In this document: one piece after another, positions 26,716 to 34,468 of the stretch
Position numbering within the stretch: the stretch's first letter is position 1
Layout: the number at the start of each line of letters is the position of its first letter
Assembly: GCA_024234395.1 (NCBI GenBank)
Contig: JACKOH010000001.1
Span: 1,383,001 to 1,447,000 of the forward strand
Reading direction: 5' to 3'
From: Pseudomonadales bacterium
GTDB lineage: Bacteria; Pseudomonadota; Gammaproteobacteria; Pseudomonadales; Pseudohongiellaceae
DNA: 64,000 nucleotides
Program-made: the position numbers and the translations under genes
The notes under the pieces: generated by a model
Databases searched by the model: none
What the model was told of the DNA's origin: nothing
Seen by the model: only the letters and a program-made list of their open reading frames with translations

Positions 26716-28392
26716 ATGACCGGTGCGAGCGCCAGCTACAATCCTGAGCAGCAGGAAACCGATATATTGATCATCGGCAGCGGTGCCGCCGGGCTTACCC
26801 TGGCGCTGCGTTGCGCCGAATTTGCGCGGGTCCGGGTCATCAGCAAAGGCAGTCTGCGTGAAGGCGCCACCTTCTATGCCCAGGGAGGAATAGCCGCGGT
26901 TCTCGATGACCATGACAGTATCGAGGCTCACGTGGCAGATACCCTGGTGGCCGGCGTGGGTTTATGTCACGAGGACATGGTTCGATTCGTGGTCACCCAC
27001 AGCACGGAATGCGTTCGCTGGCTGGTTGACCAGGGGGTCCCGTTTACCACCAAGTCGCGCGCCGATACCGCGCCGAACCAAGGTGATCAGCCAGCGGCAA
27101 GTGCCGATGACCTGACTTCCCTGCACCTGACCAAAGAGGGTGGACACAGTCATCGCCGTATTATCCACGCCACCGACGCCACCGGCAAAGCAGTATTCAG
27201 AACCCTGAAGAATAAGGCCCTGGAACACCCCAATGTGGAATTGGTGGAAAACCATATTGCCGTGGATCTGCTGACCAGGAAAAAGCTGGGGCTGCCGGGA
27301 CAGGCCTGCATCGGTGCCTATGTCATGGATACCGGCAGCAACCGGGTCAGGTTGATCCGCGCACGGTTCGTGGTACTGGCCACCGGCGGCGCCAGCAAGG
27401 CTTACCTGTACACCACCAACCCTGATGGAGCCAGTGGTGACGGCATTGCCATGGCCTGGCGGGCCGGCTGCCGGGTTGCCAATATGGAGTTCAACCAGTT
27501 CCATCCCACCTGCCTGTTTCACCCCCATGCCAAGTCGTTCCTGATTACCGAGGCGCTGCGGGGCGAAGGCGCGTACCTGGAACTGCCTGACGGGACCCGT
27601 TTCATGGAGAAGTTCGACAGCCGCCTGGAGCTGGCGCCCCGTGACATTGTGGCCAGGGCCATAGACCATGAAATGAAAAGGCTGGGCTGCGACTGTGTCT
27701 ATCTGAATATCACCCACAAACCCGAAGAATTCATCCTGGCGCACTTCCCTACCATTCACAAACGCTGCCTCAAGTTCGGCATCGATATCTGTACCCAACG
27801 GATTCCGGTGGTTCCGGCTGCGCACTATACCTGTGGCGGCGTGCTGGTCAATCAGTTCGGGGAAACCGACATCCCCAACCTTTATGCCATCGGCGAGACC
27901 AGTTTTACCGGTCTGCATGGGGCCAACCGAATGGCCAGCAACTCACTGCTTGAGTGCTTCGTCCTGGCCTTTTCAGCATCGCGCCAGATCCGGGAAAAAA
28001 TAGACCGGACTGAAATCAGCCAGGAAGGCGCGCCGTGGGATGAGAGCCGGGTTTATGAATCTGAAGATGACATTCTCATTTCCCACGACTGGCATGAGTT
28101 GCGCCGCTTTATGTGGGATTTCGTCGGCATTGTCCGCACCAACCGCCGCCTGCAGAGAGCGCGCCTCAGGGTGGATGTTCTGGAACAGGAAGTACAGGAA
28201 TATTACCGCCACTATAAAGTCAATTCCGACCTGCTGGAATTGCGCAATCTGGTACTGGTGGCAAGGCTGATTATCGATAGCGCCCTGCAGCGCAAGGAAA
28301 GTCGCGGGCTGCATTACACCCTGGATTACCCCGACCTGGCCGACCACCCAGTCGATAGCGTACTGGTGCCGGAAAATTATTCCCCTGACTGA
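26716..28392 (+). CDS. nadB: L-aspartate oxidase
   Basis: FAD enzyme that oxidises L-aspartate to iminoaspartate, the first step of de novo NAD synthesis. It is 558 aa. The N-terminal dinucleotide site is DILIIGSGAAGLTLAL (residues 16-31); FYAQGGIAAVLDDHDS, EFNQFHPTCL and HYTCGGVLV are family signatures of the succinate dehydrogenase/NadB flavoprotein group. Divergent from rpoE, the usual arrangement. Confidence 0.96.
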   Translation: MTGASASYNPEQQETDILIIGSGAAGLTLALRCAEFARVRVISKGSLREGATFYAQGGIAAVLDDHDSIEAHVADTLVAGVGLCHEDMVRFVVTHSTECVRWLVDQGVPFTTKSRADTAPNQGDQPAASADDLTSLHLTKEGGHSHRRIIHATDATGKAVFRTLKNKALEHPNVELVENHIAVDLLTRKKLGLPGQACIGAYVMDTGSNRVRLIRARFVVLATGGASKAYLYTTNPDGASGDGIAMAWRAGCRVANMEFNQFHPTCLFHPHAKSFLITEALRGEGAYLELPDGTRFMEKFDSRLELAPRDIVARAIDHEMKRLGCDCVYLNITHKPEEFILAHFPTIHKRCLKFGIDICTQRIPVVPAAHYTCGGVLVNQFGETDIPNLYAIGETSFTGLHGANRMASNSLLECFVLAFSASRQIREKIDRTEISQEGAPWDESRVYESEDDILISHDWHELRRFMWDFVGIVRTNRRLQRARLRVDVLEQEVQEYYRHYKVNSDLLELRNLVLVARLIIDSALQRKESRGLHYTLDYPDLADHPVDSVLVPENYSPD

Positions 28393-28417
28393 AGACGTGC
28401 AGACCGGAACAACTCCG

Positions 28418-28918
28418 TTATTGTCGTTCCGGCAGACAGGGAAAATGGCGTAACACGACGGCAAGCTGCCGGCGCTGTTCCAGCGCTACACTGTCCGGCA
28501 GTATAAAGACCCGTAACCGACGCCCTGCCCGCCTATACCGACTGACAGAGAAAAACCCGTAGCGATTCCAGCTCACGCTGGCTGGCCCCGGACCTTTCTC
28601 GTCCCGACAGCGGAATTCAAGAACTGTCAGCCAACCACTCCGATAAATCACCCGATTCAGACAACCTGCGACCATCCCGCCACGCTGCTGCAGCAGCGCC
28701 GCACCGTTGTTATCCAGCCACACCCTCAGCACTGCGGACCGGCTGATCTGCAGAATCAGACTCAGCCGCTGCAGGGTGCTGAGTAGCAGAACCGCGATCA
28801 GCCCTGATCCCGGCGCCAGCGGCAATCGCGCCACAATCAGCGCGCATACGGCCAGACCGGTTCCGCCCAGCAGCGCCAGCAGTTCCAGCCTGGAAATCCG
28901 GAATGCTAAATGCAGCAA
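28418..28918 (-). CDS. YgfX-like membrane protein (partner of SdhE)
   Basis: A protein of about 166 aa with two hydrophobic helices near its N-terminus (LELLALLGGTGLAVCALIV and LIAVLLLSTL) and a soluble C-terminal part containing the YGFFSV and LRVFILPDSV segments. It follows sdhE on the same strand, as YgfX (CptA) does. I place the start at TTG 28918, six bases after AGGAGA; a GTG at 28921 and a longer frame to 29068 are alternatives. Function is uncertain; the E. coli protein has been linked to cell-division/cytoskeleton toxicity. Confidence 0.65.
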   Translation of the reverse strand: MLHLAFRISRLELLALLGGTGLAVCALIVARLPLAPGSGLIAVLLLSTLQRLSLILQISRSAVLRVWLDNNGAALLQQRGGMVAGCLNRVIYRSGWLTVLEFRCRDEKGPGPASVSWNRYGFFSVSRYRRAGRRLRVFILPDSVALEQRRQLAVVLRHFPCLPERQ

Positions 28919-29106
28919 CACGTCTCTCCTGAAACTGGCGGCTTGAAATGGTAGACCGATAAGTGCCGGTCGGCAGCCCCAGGCCTGTTGCACAGGCTTC
29001 GACGGCAGAGCCGGGCTGACCCGCACAACCGGTTTATTCCCGCTGTGGATACGCGCAGCCCGGAGCAAGACAATCAGACAAATCCGGAGAATACCTGACT
29101 CAGAGC

Positions 29107-29361
29107 CTAGTCCCGATGACGGGAGAAAGCGAGAATCGACTCGATAATCGGCTTGAGTGAGGCATCATCAGGATCACCGCGTTGCAGCAGCCAGGCATAG
29201 AGATCCTGGTCTTCGCAGCTGAGCAGACGCTGGTAAAGCTGCTGCTCCCCGGCAGACAAGGTTTCGAACCGCTGCCTGGCAAACGGTTCCAGCAGCAGAT
29301 CCAGTTCCAGCATACCGCGACGACTGTGCCAGAGAATTCGATTCTTGTTGATTGACTCCAT
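29107..29361 (-). CDS. sdhE: Succinate dehydrogenase flavinylation factor SdhE
   Basis: An 84-aa helical-bundle protein that promotes covalent FAD attachment to SdhA. The key motif RRGMLELDLLLEPF (residues 14-27) includes the conserved RGxxE. LYAWLLQRGDPDD is a further family landmark. ygfX follows downstream and ygfZ is divergent, giving the usual sdhE/ygfX/ygfZ neighbourhood. Confidence 0.93.
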   Translation of the reverse strand: MESINKNRILWHSRRGMLELDLLLEPFARQRFETLSAGEQQLYQRLLSCEDQDLYAWLLQRGDPDDASLKPIIESILAFSRHRD

Positions 29362-29605
29362 TTACACTCGCTTGATCTGCATGGGGTGGGGGTCACACGT
29401 TGCGAATTATCAACAAAAACGTATCATGATGCGAGTCAGGAGCCTGATTCCCGGCCGGCAGAATCCCGAAGCGAATGAGCACGGAAGTCGTTCGGCAAGA
29501 CTGAGCGCCCCGGGACTGGACCTGCAGCACTGTAATTCAATAGCAGAAAAGCGCTAGAACTGTAATTCCCTAACACCGAACCGATTCGAACGAGAGTAAC
29601 CGAAC

Positions 29606-30547
29606 ATGGCACTATTTAACCTGAACGCTTTCGATCTGTTAGCGGTATCGGGAGCCGATGCGAAAAAATTCCTGCAGGGCCAGATCACCTGCAATGTCGA
29701 CCTGCTCTCTCCCACTCACAGTCTGGAAGGTGCCATTTGCAATCTCAAGGGTCGGGTTATCGGTGACTTCAGACTACTGGAGCACACTGGCGTCTGTTAT
29801 CTCGCTATGGCACCGGGAATGGCAGCCAGGGTAAAGCCGGTGCTGGACAAGTACATTGTGTTTTCCAGGGCTACCTGCGAACAGGTCAACGATGGCGTAC
29901 AGCGTATCGGGCTGATCGGCGACCAGGCGGTAGATCTGGCAGTAGAGCTCGGGCTCGAACTGCCGTTAGGCGATGGGGACGTGATAGCCCGGGATCACCG
30001 GCTGCTGATCAGGGTCAGAGGGGCCACTCCCCGCTATGAACTCTGGCAGTTCCCTGAATCCGCCACCGGTTCGCTAATCCCGCCCACCGCTTTACAGTCC
30101 ATTAGTGATCCGCAACCCTGGCGGATTGAGAACATCCGCGCCGGTATTGCTCACGTGACTCCGGACAGGTCTGAAGAATATCTGCCTGAGGCTCTGAATT
30201 ACGACCTGTCGGGGGTCATCAACTTTAAAAAAGGTTGCTACACCGGACAGGAAGTCGTGGCTCGCATGCATTTTCGAGGCATTGCCAAGAAACGACTCTG
30301 CTATCTGCTTGCTGACAGGGACTGTGGGCAACCACAGACCATAAGCTGCCGATCCGACGATACGGAGAAGGCAGAACAGGGGGAATTATGGCAATGGGAA
30401 ACCGATACCCGGGGGCACTGGCATATTCTGGCAATTCTGCCGACAGTGGCTGTCGAACCCTCCAGCCACATCTATCTGAATGACGACCCGGATTGTACGG
30501 TTACAATCCAGTCACTGCCTTATCTGATCGAAGCTGTCGGATCCTGA
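29606..30547 (+). CDS. ygfZ: Folate-binding Fe-S cluster repair/assembly protein YgfZ
   Basis: Tetrahydrofolate-binding protein related to the glycine cleavage T-protein; supports activity of certain [4Fe-4S] enzymes such as MiaB. It is 313 aa. The signature KKGCYTGQEVVARMHFRG, near residue 207, holds the functionally essential cysteine. It is divergent from sdhE (244-bp gap). Its last 36 bp overlap the convergent gene at 30512. Confidence 0.93.
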   Translation: MALFNLNAFDLLAVSGADAKKFLQGQITCNVDLLSPTHSLEGAICNLKGRVIGDFRLLEHTGVCYLAMAPGMAARVKPVLDKYIVFSRATCEQVNDGVQRIGLIGDQAVDLAVELGLELPLGDGDVIARDHRLLIRVRGATPRYELWQFPESATGSLIPPTALQSISDPQPWRIENIRAGIAHVTPDRSEEYLPEALNYDLSGVINFKKGCYTGQEVVARMHFRGIAKKRLCYLLADRDCGQPQTISCRSDDTEKAEQGELWQWETDTRGHWHILAILPTVAVEPSSHIYLNDDPDCTVTIQSLPYLIEAVGS

Positions 30548-30976
30548 GCCACCAGCGAAACTCACTGATGTCTCAAGCCCAATGCGATCCCAGGCCTTGC
30601 TGACCAGGCTTTCTTCGCAGTTCTCAAGCATCTGAATCTGATCGATACGTCGACCGGCTGCCGCATTATCGTCATCCTCCAGTTCCAGCAGGTGCCGATT
30701 CAGGGCAATGGCATCCCTGATGCGCACCAGGAACAGAATTTTTCCGGCATCTGCAGGATTGGCCCGGGGAATTACTGAACAACGGCCGAACCGGGCCAGC
30801 TGGGCAAAGCATTTTTCGATGTCGTATTCATCCAGTGCCAGTTGCAGGGGAATCAGGCTCTCACCGGTTGCCGAACGTCGGCTGCGTTCCGGTTTCATCG
30901 CCGCAGGTGACCAGTCCGGGCCGGCCGCCCGCCCCTGTCCAGGATGGTGATCTTCGAAATAAATCAGGCGCCCCAT
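30512..30976 (-). CDS. Unrecognised 154-aa protein
   Basis: I do not recognise a family. The gene is supported by a very good ribosome binding site, AAGGAG six bases before the ATG, and by position. The protein has no signal peptide or transmembrane helix, a basic and Ser/Arg-rich N-terminal third, then helical stretches (PLQLALDEYDIEKCFAQLAR; ILFLVRIRDAIALNRHLLEL) and a Gly/Ser-rich end. It is convergent with ygfZ and overlaps it by 36 bp. Confidence 0.6.
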   Translation of the reverse strand: MGRLIYFEDHHPGQGRAAGPDWSPAAMKPERSRRSATGESLIPLQLALDEYDIEKCFAQLARFGRCSVIPRANPADAGKILFLVRIRDAIALNRHLLELEDDDNAAAGRRIDQIQMLENCEESLVSKAWDRIGLETSVSFAGGSGSDSFDQIRQ

Positions 30977-31324
30977 GGGTTCTCCTTGTTCTGAGCCTTG
31001 ATCGACTTGCTTTGATCTGCTTTGTTATATGAGAAGTGTGCTGAGCCATGCTTCGCGCGTCAACAGGCTGAATTAATTGATTTTTTTCGAATACGCTGTG
31101 GGTTGATCCTGCAATCATCGGTTACTGAGAAATTGAAAAAACGGTCCGATTTCGGTTTTGAAATCGTCACGACGGGAGCGGGATTCGCATCGGGTTGCCC
31201 AATTCGCCTCCCTTTAGGATATCGTGAAGGCAATTTCTGAATAGAAATCGAATTCAACGCGAGTCTATCGGCAATTCTATAATCTTTTTGTGAGAGAAAT
31301 TCCTTCCGCGGTTTTCGGTACGCC

Positions 31325-31412
31325 AGTTCCTCAGTCTCTCAGTTCCTTAGTTCCTTAGTTCCTTAGTTCCTTAGTTCCTTAGTTCCTTAGTTCCTTAGTC
31401 CCTCAGTTACCC
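31325..31412. repeat. Eleven-unit 8-bp tandem repeat
   Basis: Seven exact AGTTCCTT units (31341-31396), flanked on each side by two degenerate units (AGTTCCTC, AGTCTCTC; AGTCCCTC, AGTTACCC). Unit size and purity fit a slippage-prone microsatellite. It is non-coding and not near a start codon, so phase variation of a gene is not evident. Confidence 0.95.
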
Positions 31413-31550
31413 AGGACTTCAGCACCCCAGGACTGCAGTGCACAGATCCATCACCAGTGTTCACCTGAAATTATCGTAATGTGTGATTTTTCCTACCAGT
31501 TTACATAGAGGACCCAGAGGGTTTACCGGCGGGTATCAACCGGGTTAAAT

Positions 31551-31590
31551 AAAAAGGGCCAGGTTTCCGGTGAAACCTGGCCCTTTTGTT
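31551..31590. terminator. Bidirectional intrinsic terminator after the TonB-dependent receptor gene
   Basis: A perfect 12-bp stem, GGGCCAGGTTTC / GAAACCTGGCCC (31556-31567 and 31572-31583), with a 4-nt loop, flanked by AAAAA and TTTTGTT. On the minus strand it lies about 150 bp beyond the receptor stop and should end that transcript. Confidence 0.88.
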
Positions 31591-31731
31591 GGAGTCTGCC
31601 GAGTCTTACTCGTGCGGTCGGCTTGCAGCAGTTGGTCTTTAGTAGCTGGTCTTCAGAGGCTGATCTAAAGCAGCGCTGAAACCGGCCAGGACACCCTGAT
31701 AGACCTCGTTACAGACTTTGTCCGTAAGGTG

Positions 31732-34245
31732 TCAGAAATTATAGTCGACCTGGAAGCTGAATTCGCGACCTTCATTATAGGCATTGGCAATTCGTCCACC
31801 CTGGGTAATTTCCTTATCCTCGTCAAGAATGTTCTTGGCCTTGGCAGTAATTCGCCAGTTGTCACTCAGTTCCTTAATTAAGACAAAATTCAATTCGCCA
31901 TAATCCTGTTCAATCAGATCAGGCGCTCCTTCAATTCCCACCTCACCGATGCGGTCTCCGTAATAGTGATACAACAGCGTCGCGGTGGTGCCGGAAAACG
32001 GTTCGTAGCCGACCTGCAGGTTGAACAACAGGTCTGACTGGCCCTGCAGGGGCCGGCTGAGGGTAGTGAGCACGCCCTGATCTTCCGGCGCTATTTCGAC
32101 ATTCGAGTCAATATAGGCGACATTGGCCTGCACGTAAAAGTCCTCGCCGATTCCTCCGAGAAACTCATTGCCAAGAAAGTCCATGCGCTTGTAGATCTCG
32201 TATTCAACACCCTGGTTCTGGGCCGATGCGGCATTGATGTAGGTCGAGGCCCGGGTGGTCGCGCTGAAGATCGAAGACTCGATGGGATTGGTGAAATCCT
32301 TGAAGAACAGGCCCAACGACATGTAATCACTGAATGCGAAATACCACTCCCAACGAAAATCGTAGTTCTTGATATCGGTTATCTGCAGATCCGGATTACC
32401 GATGATGGACCGGCCAGTGATCGGATTGGTGAAGGCTGAGGTGGACAGTTCCCGAAAATCAGGGCGTGACACGGTTTCGCTATAAGCCAGGCGGAACTGA
32501 TGATCATGGTAAATGTAGGTTGCGCTCAATGCCGGCAGAAATTCCGACTGTTGCAGGTCCGCAACCACTTCCAGTTCCGGACGGAACAGGTCAAAGGTTG
32601 TAGTCTTCTGACTGAAATCTTCCTGACGGCCGCCAAACGTAAAGCGGAAGCGGTCATCGAAGTTGACTTCCACCTCAGCATAGTAGGCTTCCAGGCTGCT
32701 GGCCGCGCGATAACTGTCGGTGGGGCGGGTGATTTCCAGTAATTCGAATCCGTTCGGTGAAATATTGTCATAACTGAGGATCTGCTCCAGGGGCAGCTTC
32801 AGCAGATCAGGATCATTGGCAATGGATCCCGCAAAGGTGAATCCGAAGCGGCGAATTTGCGAATCCCGATCCTTCTCGTTCCAGACATAGCCGACTCTGG
32901 GCGTAATAATTGCGTTCATCGGGGCATAAAACACCATCGACATATCGACGCCGATGTCGTCCACGGTATCTTCCAGAGTGCTGAAGCGACGCAGGTTGCT
33001 GTCGGCCCGGGAGGTCAGCTGCCCCCCATCATAGCGATACTCACGGTTGTCTGGAGACTCCCGTTGCGCTGTCATTTGGCTGTAGCGCCAGTTGACTGCC
33101 AGCTCGTTGAAGTCAGGAAAGTAATGATCGCCCTGTAACTGATTGCTCAACAGCTCCCTTTCTATCCATTCAATTTCTGTGGCATCGCCATCCGGAACAT
33201 CCGAGGTAAAGCCGGTGGTTCTCGACACCCTGTCATCGGTCTTCCTCAGCAGTACCGATGTCATGCGCAGATTGTGATTCGGATTGAAATCCAGGCCCGC
33301 CGTGGCGATGCCACTGAGATCGATGCTGTGCTCGGTTCCAACGAAAGTCAGGCCTTCCTGCTGACGCAGCTCATCCACACCAGGCACCCACAGGTTCCGA
33401 GTGATGGTGTTGGTATCCCAGCCATTGGAATAGTCGACCGCCGCCAGGTAGTTGACCCGCATTCCGCTATCGCCGAGATCGTGATAATTGCCCAGCGAGG
33501 TGGAAAAATCGAAATTGGGCGGCATGTCTTCCTGGGTAGGCTGGTATTCATTGCGGAATGCGCGACCGAATGCCTGCAGCTGCTCGTCAGTAAATCCTTC
33601 TCCGGTAAAACGGCTGTAGGGCCGCACCCGCACACCGTCTCCGGCTGCGGCGCTGATGACCGTCGGAAGTTCCCGGTATCCATCATCCATACCGAGCCAG
33701 TCGGTGCCGCCACCCTTCATGGTGAAGCCTTTTTCGAAGGTGGAGCCCTGCACCATACCCAGTGAACTGGTGACATTCCAGAAAAATTCGTCGGTGGACT
33801 TCTTGGTGCGCATCTGCAACACGCCACCGCCGAATTCGCTGGGATACTGGGCAGAATAGGTTTTCTGAACCAGAACACTGTCAAGAATTGCAGTCGGGAA
33901 CAGGTCCATGGGTACCACCCGATTGATCGGTTCCGGGCTGGGCAGAATCGCGCCATTCAACAGCGTCGTCGAGTAACGTTCTCCTAGGCCCCGCACGTAA
34001 ACGTATTTTCCACCCACCGTGCTGAGTCCGGAAATACGTTTGAGTCCTTCGGCAATATTGGCATCTCCCGAGCGGGTAAACTGCTCTTCGCCAATCACGT
34101 TGGAGATCTGGTCGGTCGCCCGCTTTTCGTCAGGAACAAACTGCCCGATCACAGAAATTTCCTGAATTTCCGGTGCGGGTTGTGCGTTGGCCATCGAGCT
34201 GACGGCGGATGCGACGCAAATGGCCAGTAACTTTTTACGGGACAT
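31732..34245 (-). CDS. TonB-dependent outer-membrane receptor
   Basis: An 837-aa receptor. A signal peptide (SRKKLLAICVASAVSSMANA) is followed by a plug domain with QISNVIGEEQFTRSGDANIAE and VYVRGLGERYSTTLLNGAIL (about residues 45-100), then a 22-strand type barrel ending in an aromatic residue (VDYNF), the usual signal for barrel insertion. Substrate is not evident. It follows a secreted repeat protein and is probably cotranscribed; a Pho-box-like site lies before that gene, which suggests phosphate or an organophosphate as cargo, or scavenging under phosphate stress. Confidence 0.92.
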   Translation of the reverse strand: MSRKKLLAICVASAVSSMANAQPAPEIQEISVIGQFVPDEKRATDQISNVIGEEQFTRSGDANIAEGLKRISGLSTVGGKYVYVRGLGERYSTTLLNGAILPSPEPINRVVPMDLFPTAILDSVLVQKTYSAQYPSEFGGGVLQMRTKKSTDEFFWNVTSSLGMVQGSTFEKGFTMKGGGTDWLGMDDGYRELPTVISAAAGDGVRVRPYSRFTGEGFTDEQLQAFGRAFRNEYQPTQEDMPPNFDFSTSLGNYHDLGDSGMRVNYLAAVDYSNGWDTNTITRNLWVPGVDELRQQEGLTFVGTEHSIDLSGIATAGLDFNPNHNLRMTSVLLRKTDDRVSRTTGFTSDVPDGDATEIEWIERELLSNQLQGDHYFPDFNELAVNWRYSQMTAQRESPDNREYRYDGGQLTSRADSNLRRFSTLEDTVDDIGVDMSMVFYAPMNAIITPRVGYVWNEKDRDSQIRRFGFTFAGSIANDPDLLKLPLEQILSYDNISPNGFELLEITRPTDSYRAASSLEAYYAEVEVNFDDRFRFTFGGRQEDFSQKTTTFDLFRPELEVVADLQQSEFLPALSATYIYHDHQFRLAYSETVSRPDFRELSTSAFTNPITGRSIIGNPDLQITDIKNYDFRWEWYFAFSDYMSLGLFFKDFTNPIESSIFSATTRASTYINAASAQNQGVEYEIYKRMDFLGNEFLGGIGEDFYVQANVAYIDSNVEIAPEDQGVLTTLSRPLQGQSDLLFNLQVGYEPFSGTTATLLYHYYGDRIGEVGIEGAPDLIEQDYGELNFVLIKELSDNWRITAKAKNILDEDKEITQGGRIANAYNEGREFSFQVDYNF

Positions 34246-34419
34246 TAATTGACTCCATGGGTTTTAAGTACAGGTGCGTATGTTAGGGACAGAATGTGAC
34301 ATTAATATTTCAGGACAGTCATATGCCGCTGTCCTTTTGCGCTGGATCAGGACGACCCTTCGTTGCCAATTCTCAAGAGTTGCCGGAGTGTTGGTTCCAA
34401 TGTGTCCCCGGCGGAACGA

Positions 34420-34446
34420 GGAAAGGGTGCCAAAGACACCCTTTCC
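34420..34446. other. Perfect hairpin between the secreted protein and receptor genes
   Basis: GGAAAGGGTG / CACCCTTTCC, a 10-bp perfect stem with a 7-nt loop, 22 bp past the upstream stop on the minus strand. There is no U-run. In a two-gene transcript it may stabilise the upstream message or lower read-through into the receptor gene. The remainder of the 223-bp gap has some TGTC-type half-sites but no correctly spaced Pho box. Confidence 0.65.
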
Positions 34447-34468
34447 TGTTTCTGGATTACTAAATGGA

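Larger units (their letters stand above)
30977..31731. other. 755-bp non-coding region
   Basis: No credible gene. It holds the promoter area of the 154-aa gene, a short match to the MITE end (TCAACAGGCTG near 31060), the 8-bp tandem repeat at 31325-31412 and the hairpin at 31556-31583. About 31590-31731 shows nothing else; it is the 3' flank of the receptor gene. Confidence 0.7.

Noticed and set aside
26962..27918. 318-codon minus-strand frame within nadB
   Set aside because: Shadow of nadB, which has clear motifs; high GC makes long antisense frames common.
31022..31240. 72-codon plus-strand frame
   Set aside because: No ribosome site, no homology seen, includes a MITE-end match.
31325..31412. 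Tandem repeats considered as a CRISPR array
   Set aside because: Units are directly adjacent with no spacers and only 8 bp long; no cas genes.
34261..34340. TGTC half-sites before the receptor gene as a second Pho box
   Set aside because: Spacings are 16 and 10 bp rather than 11, so they do not form a proper Pho box.
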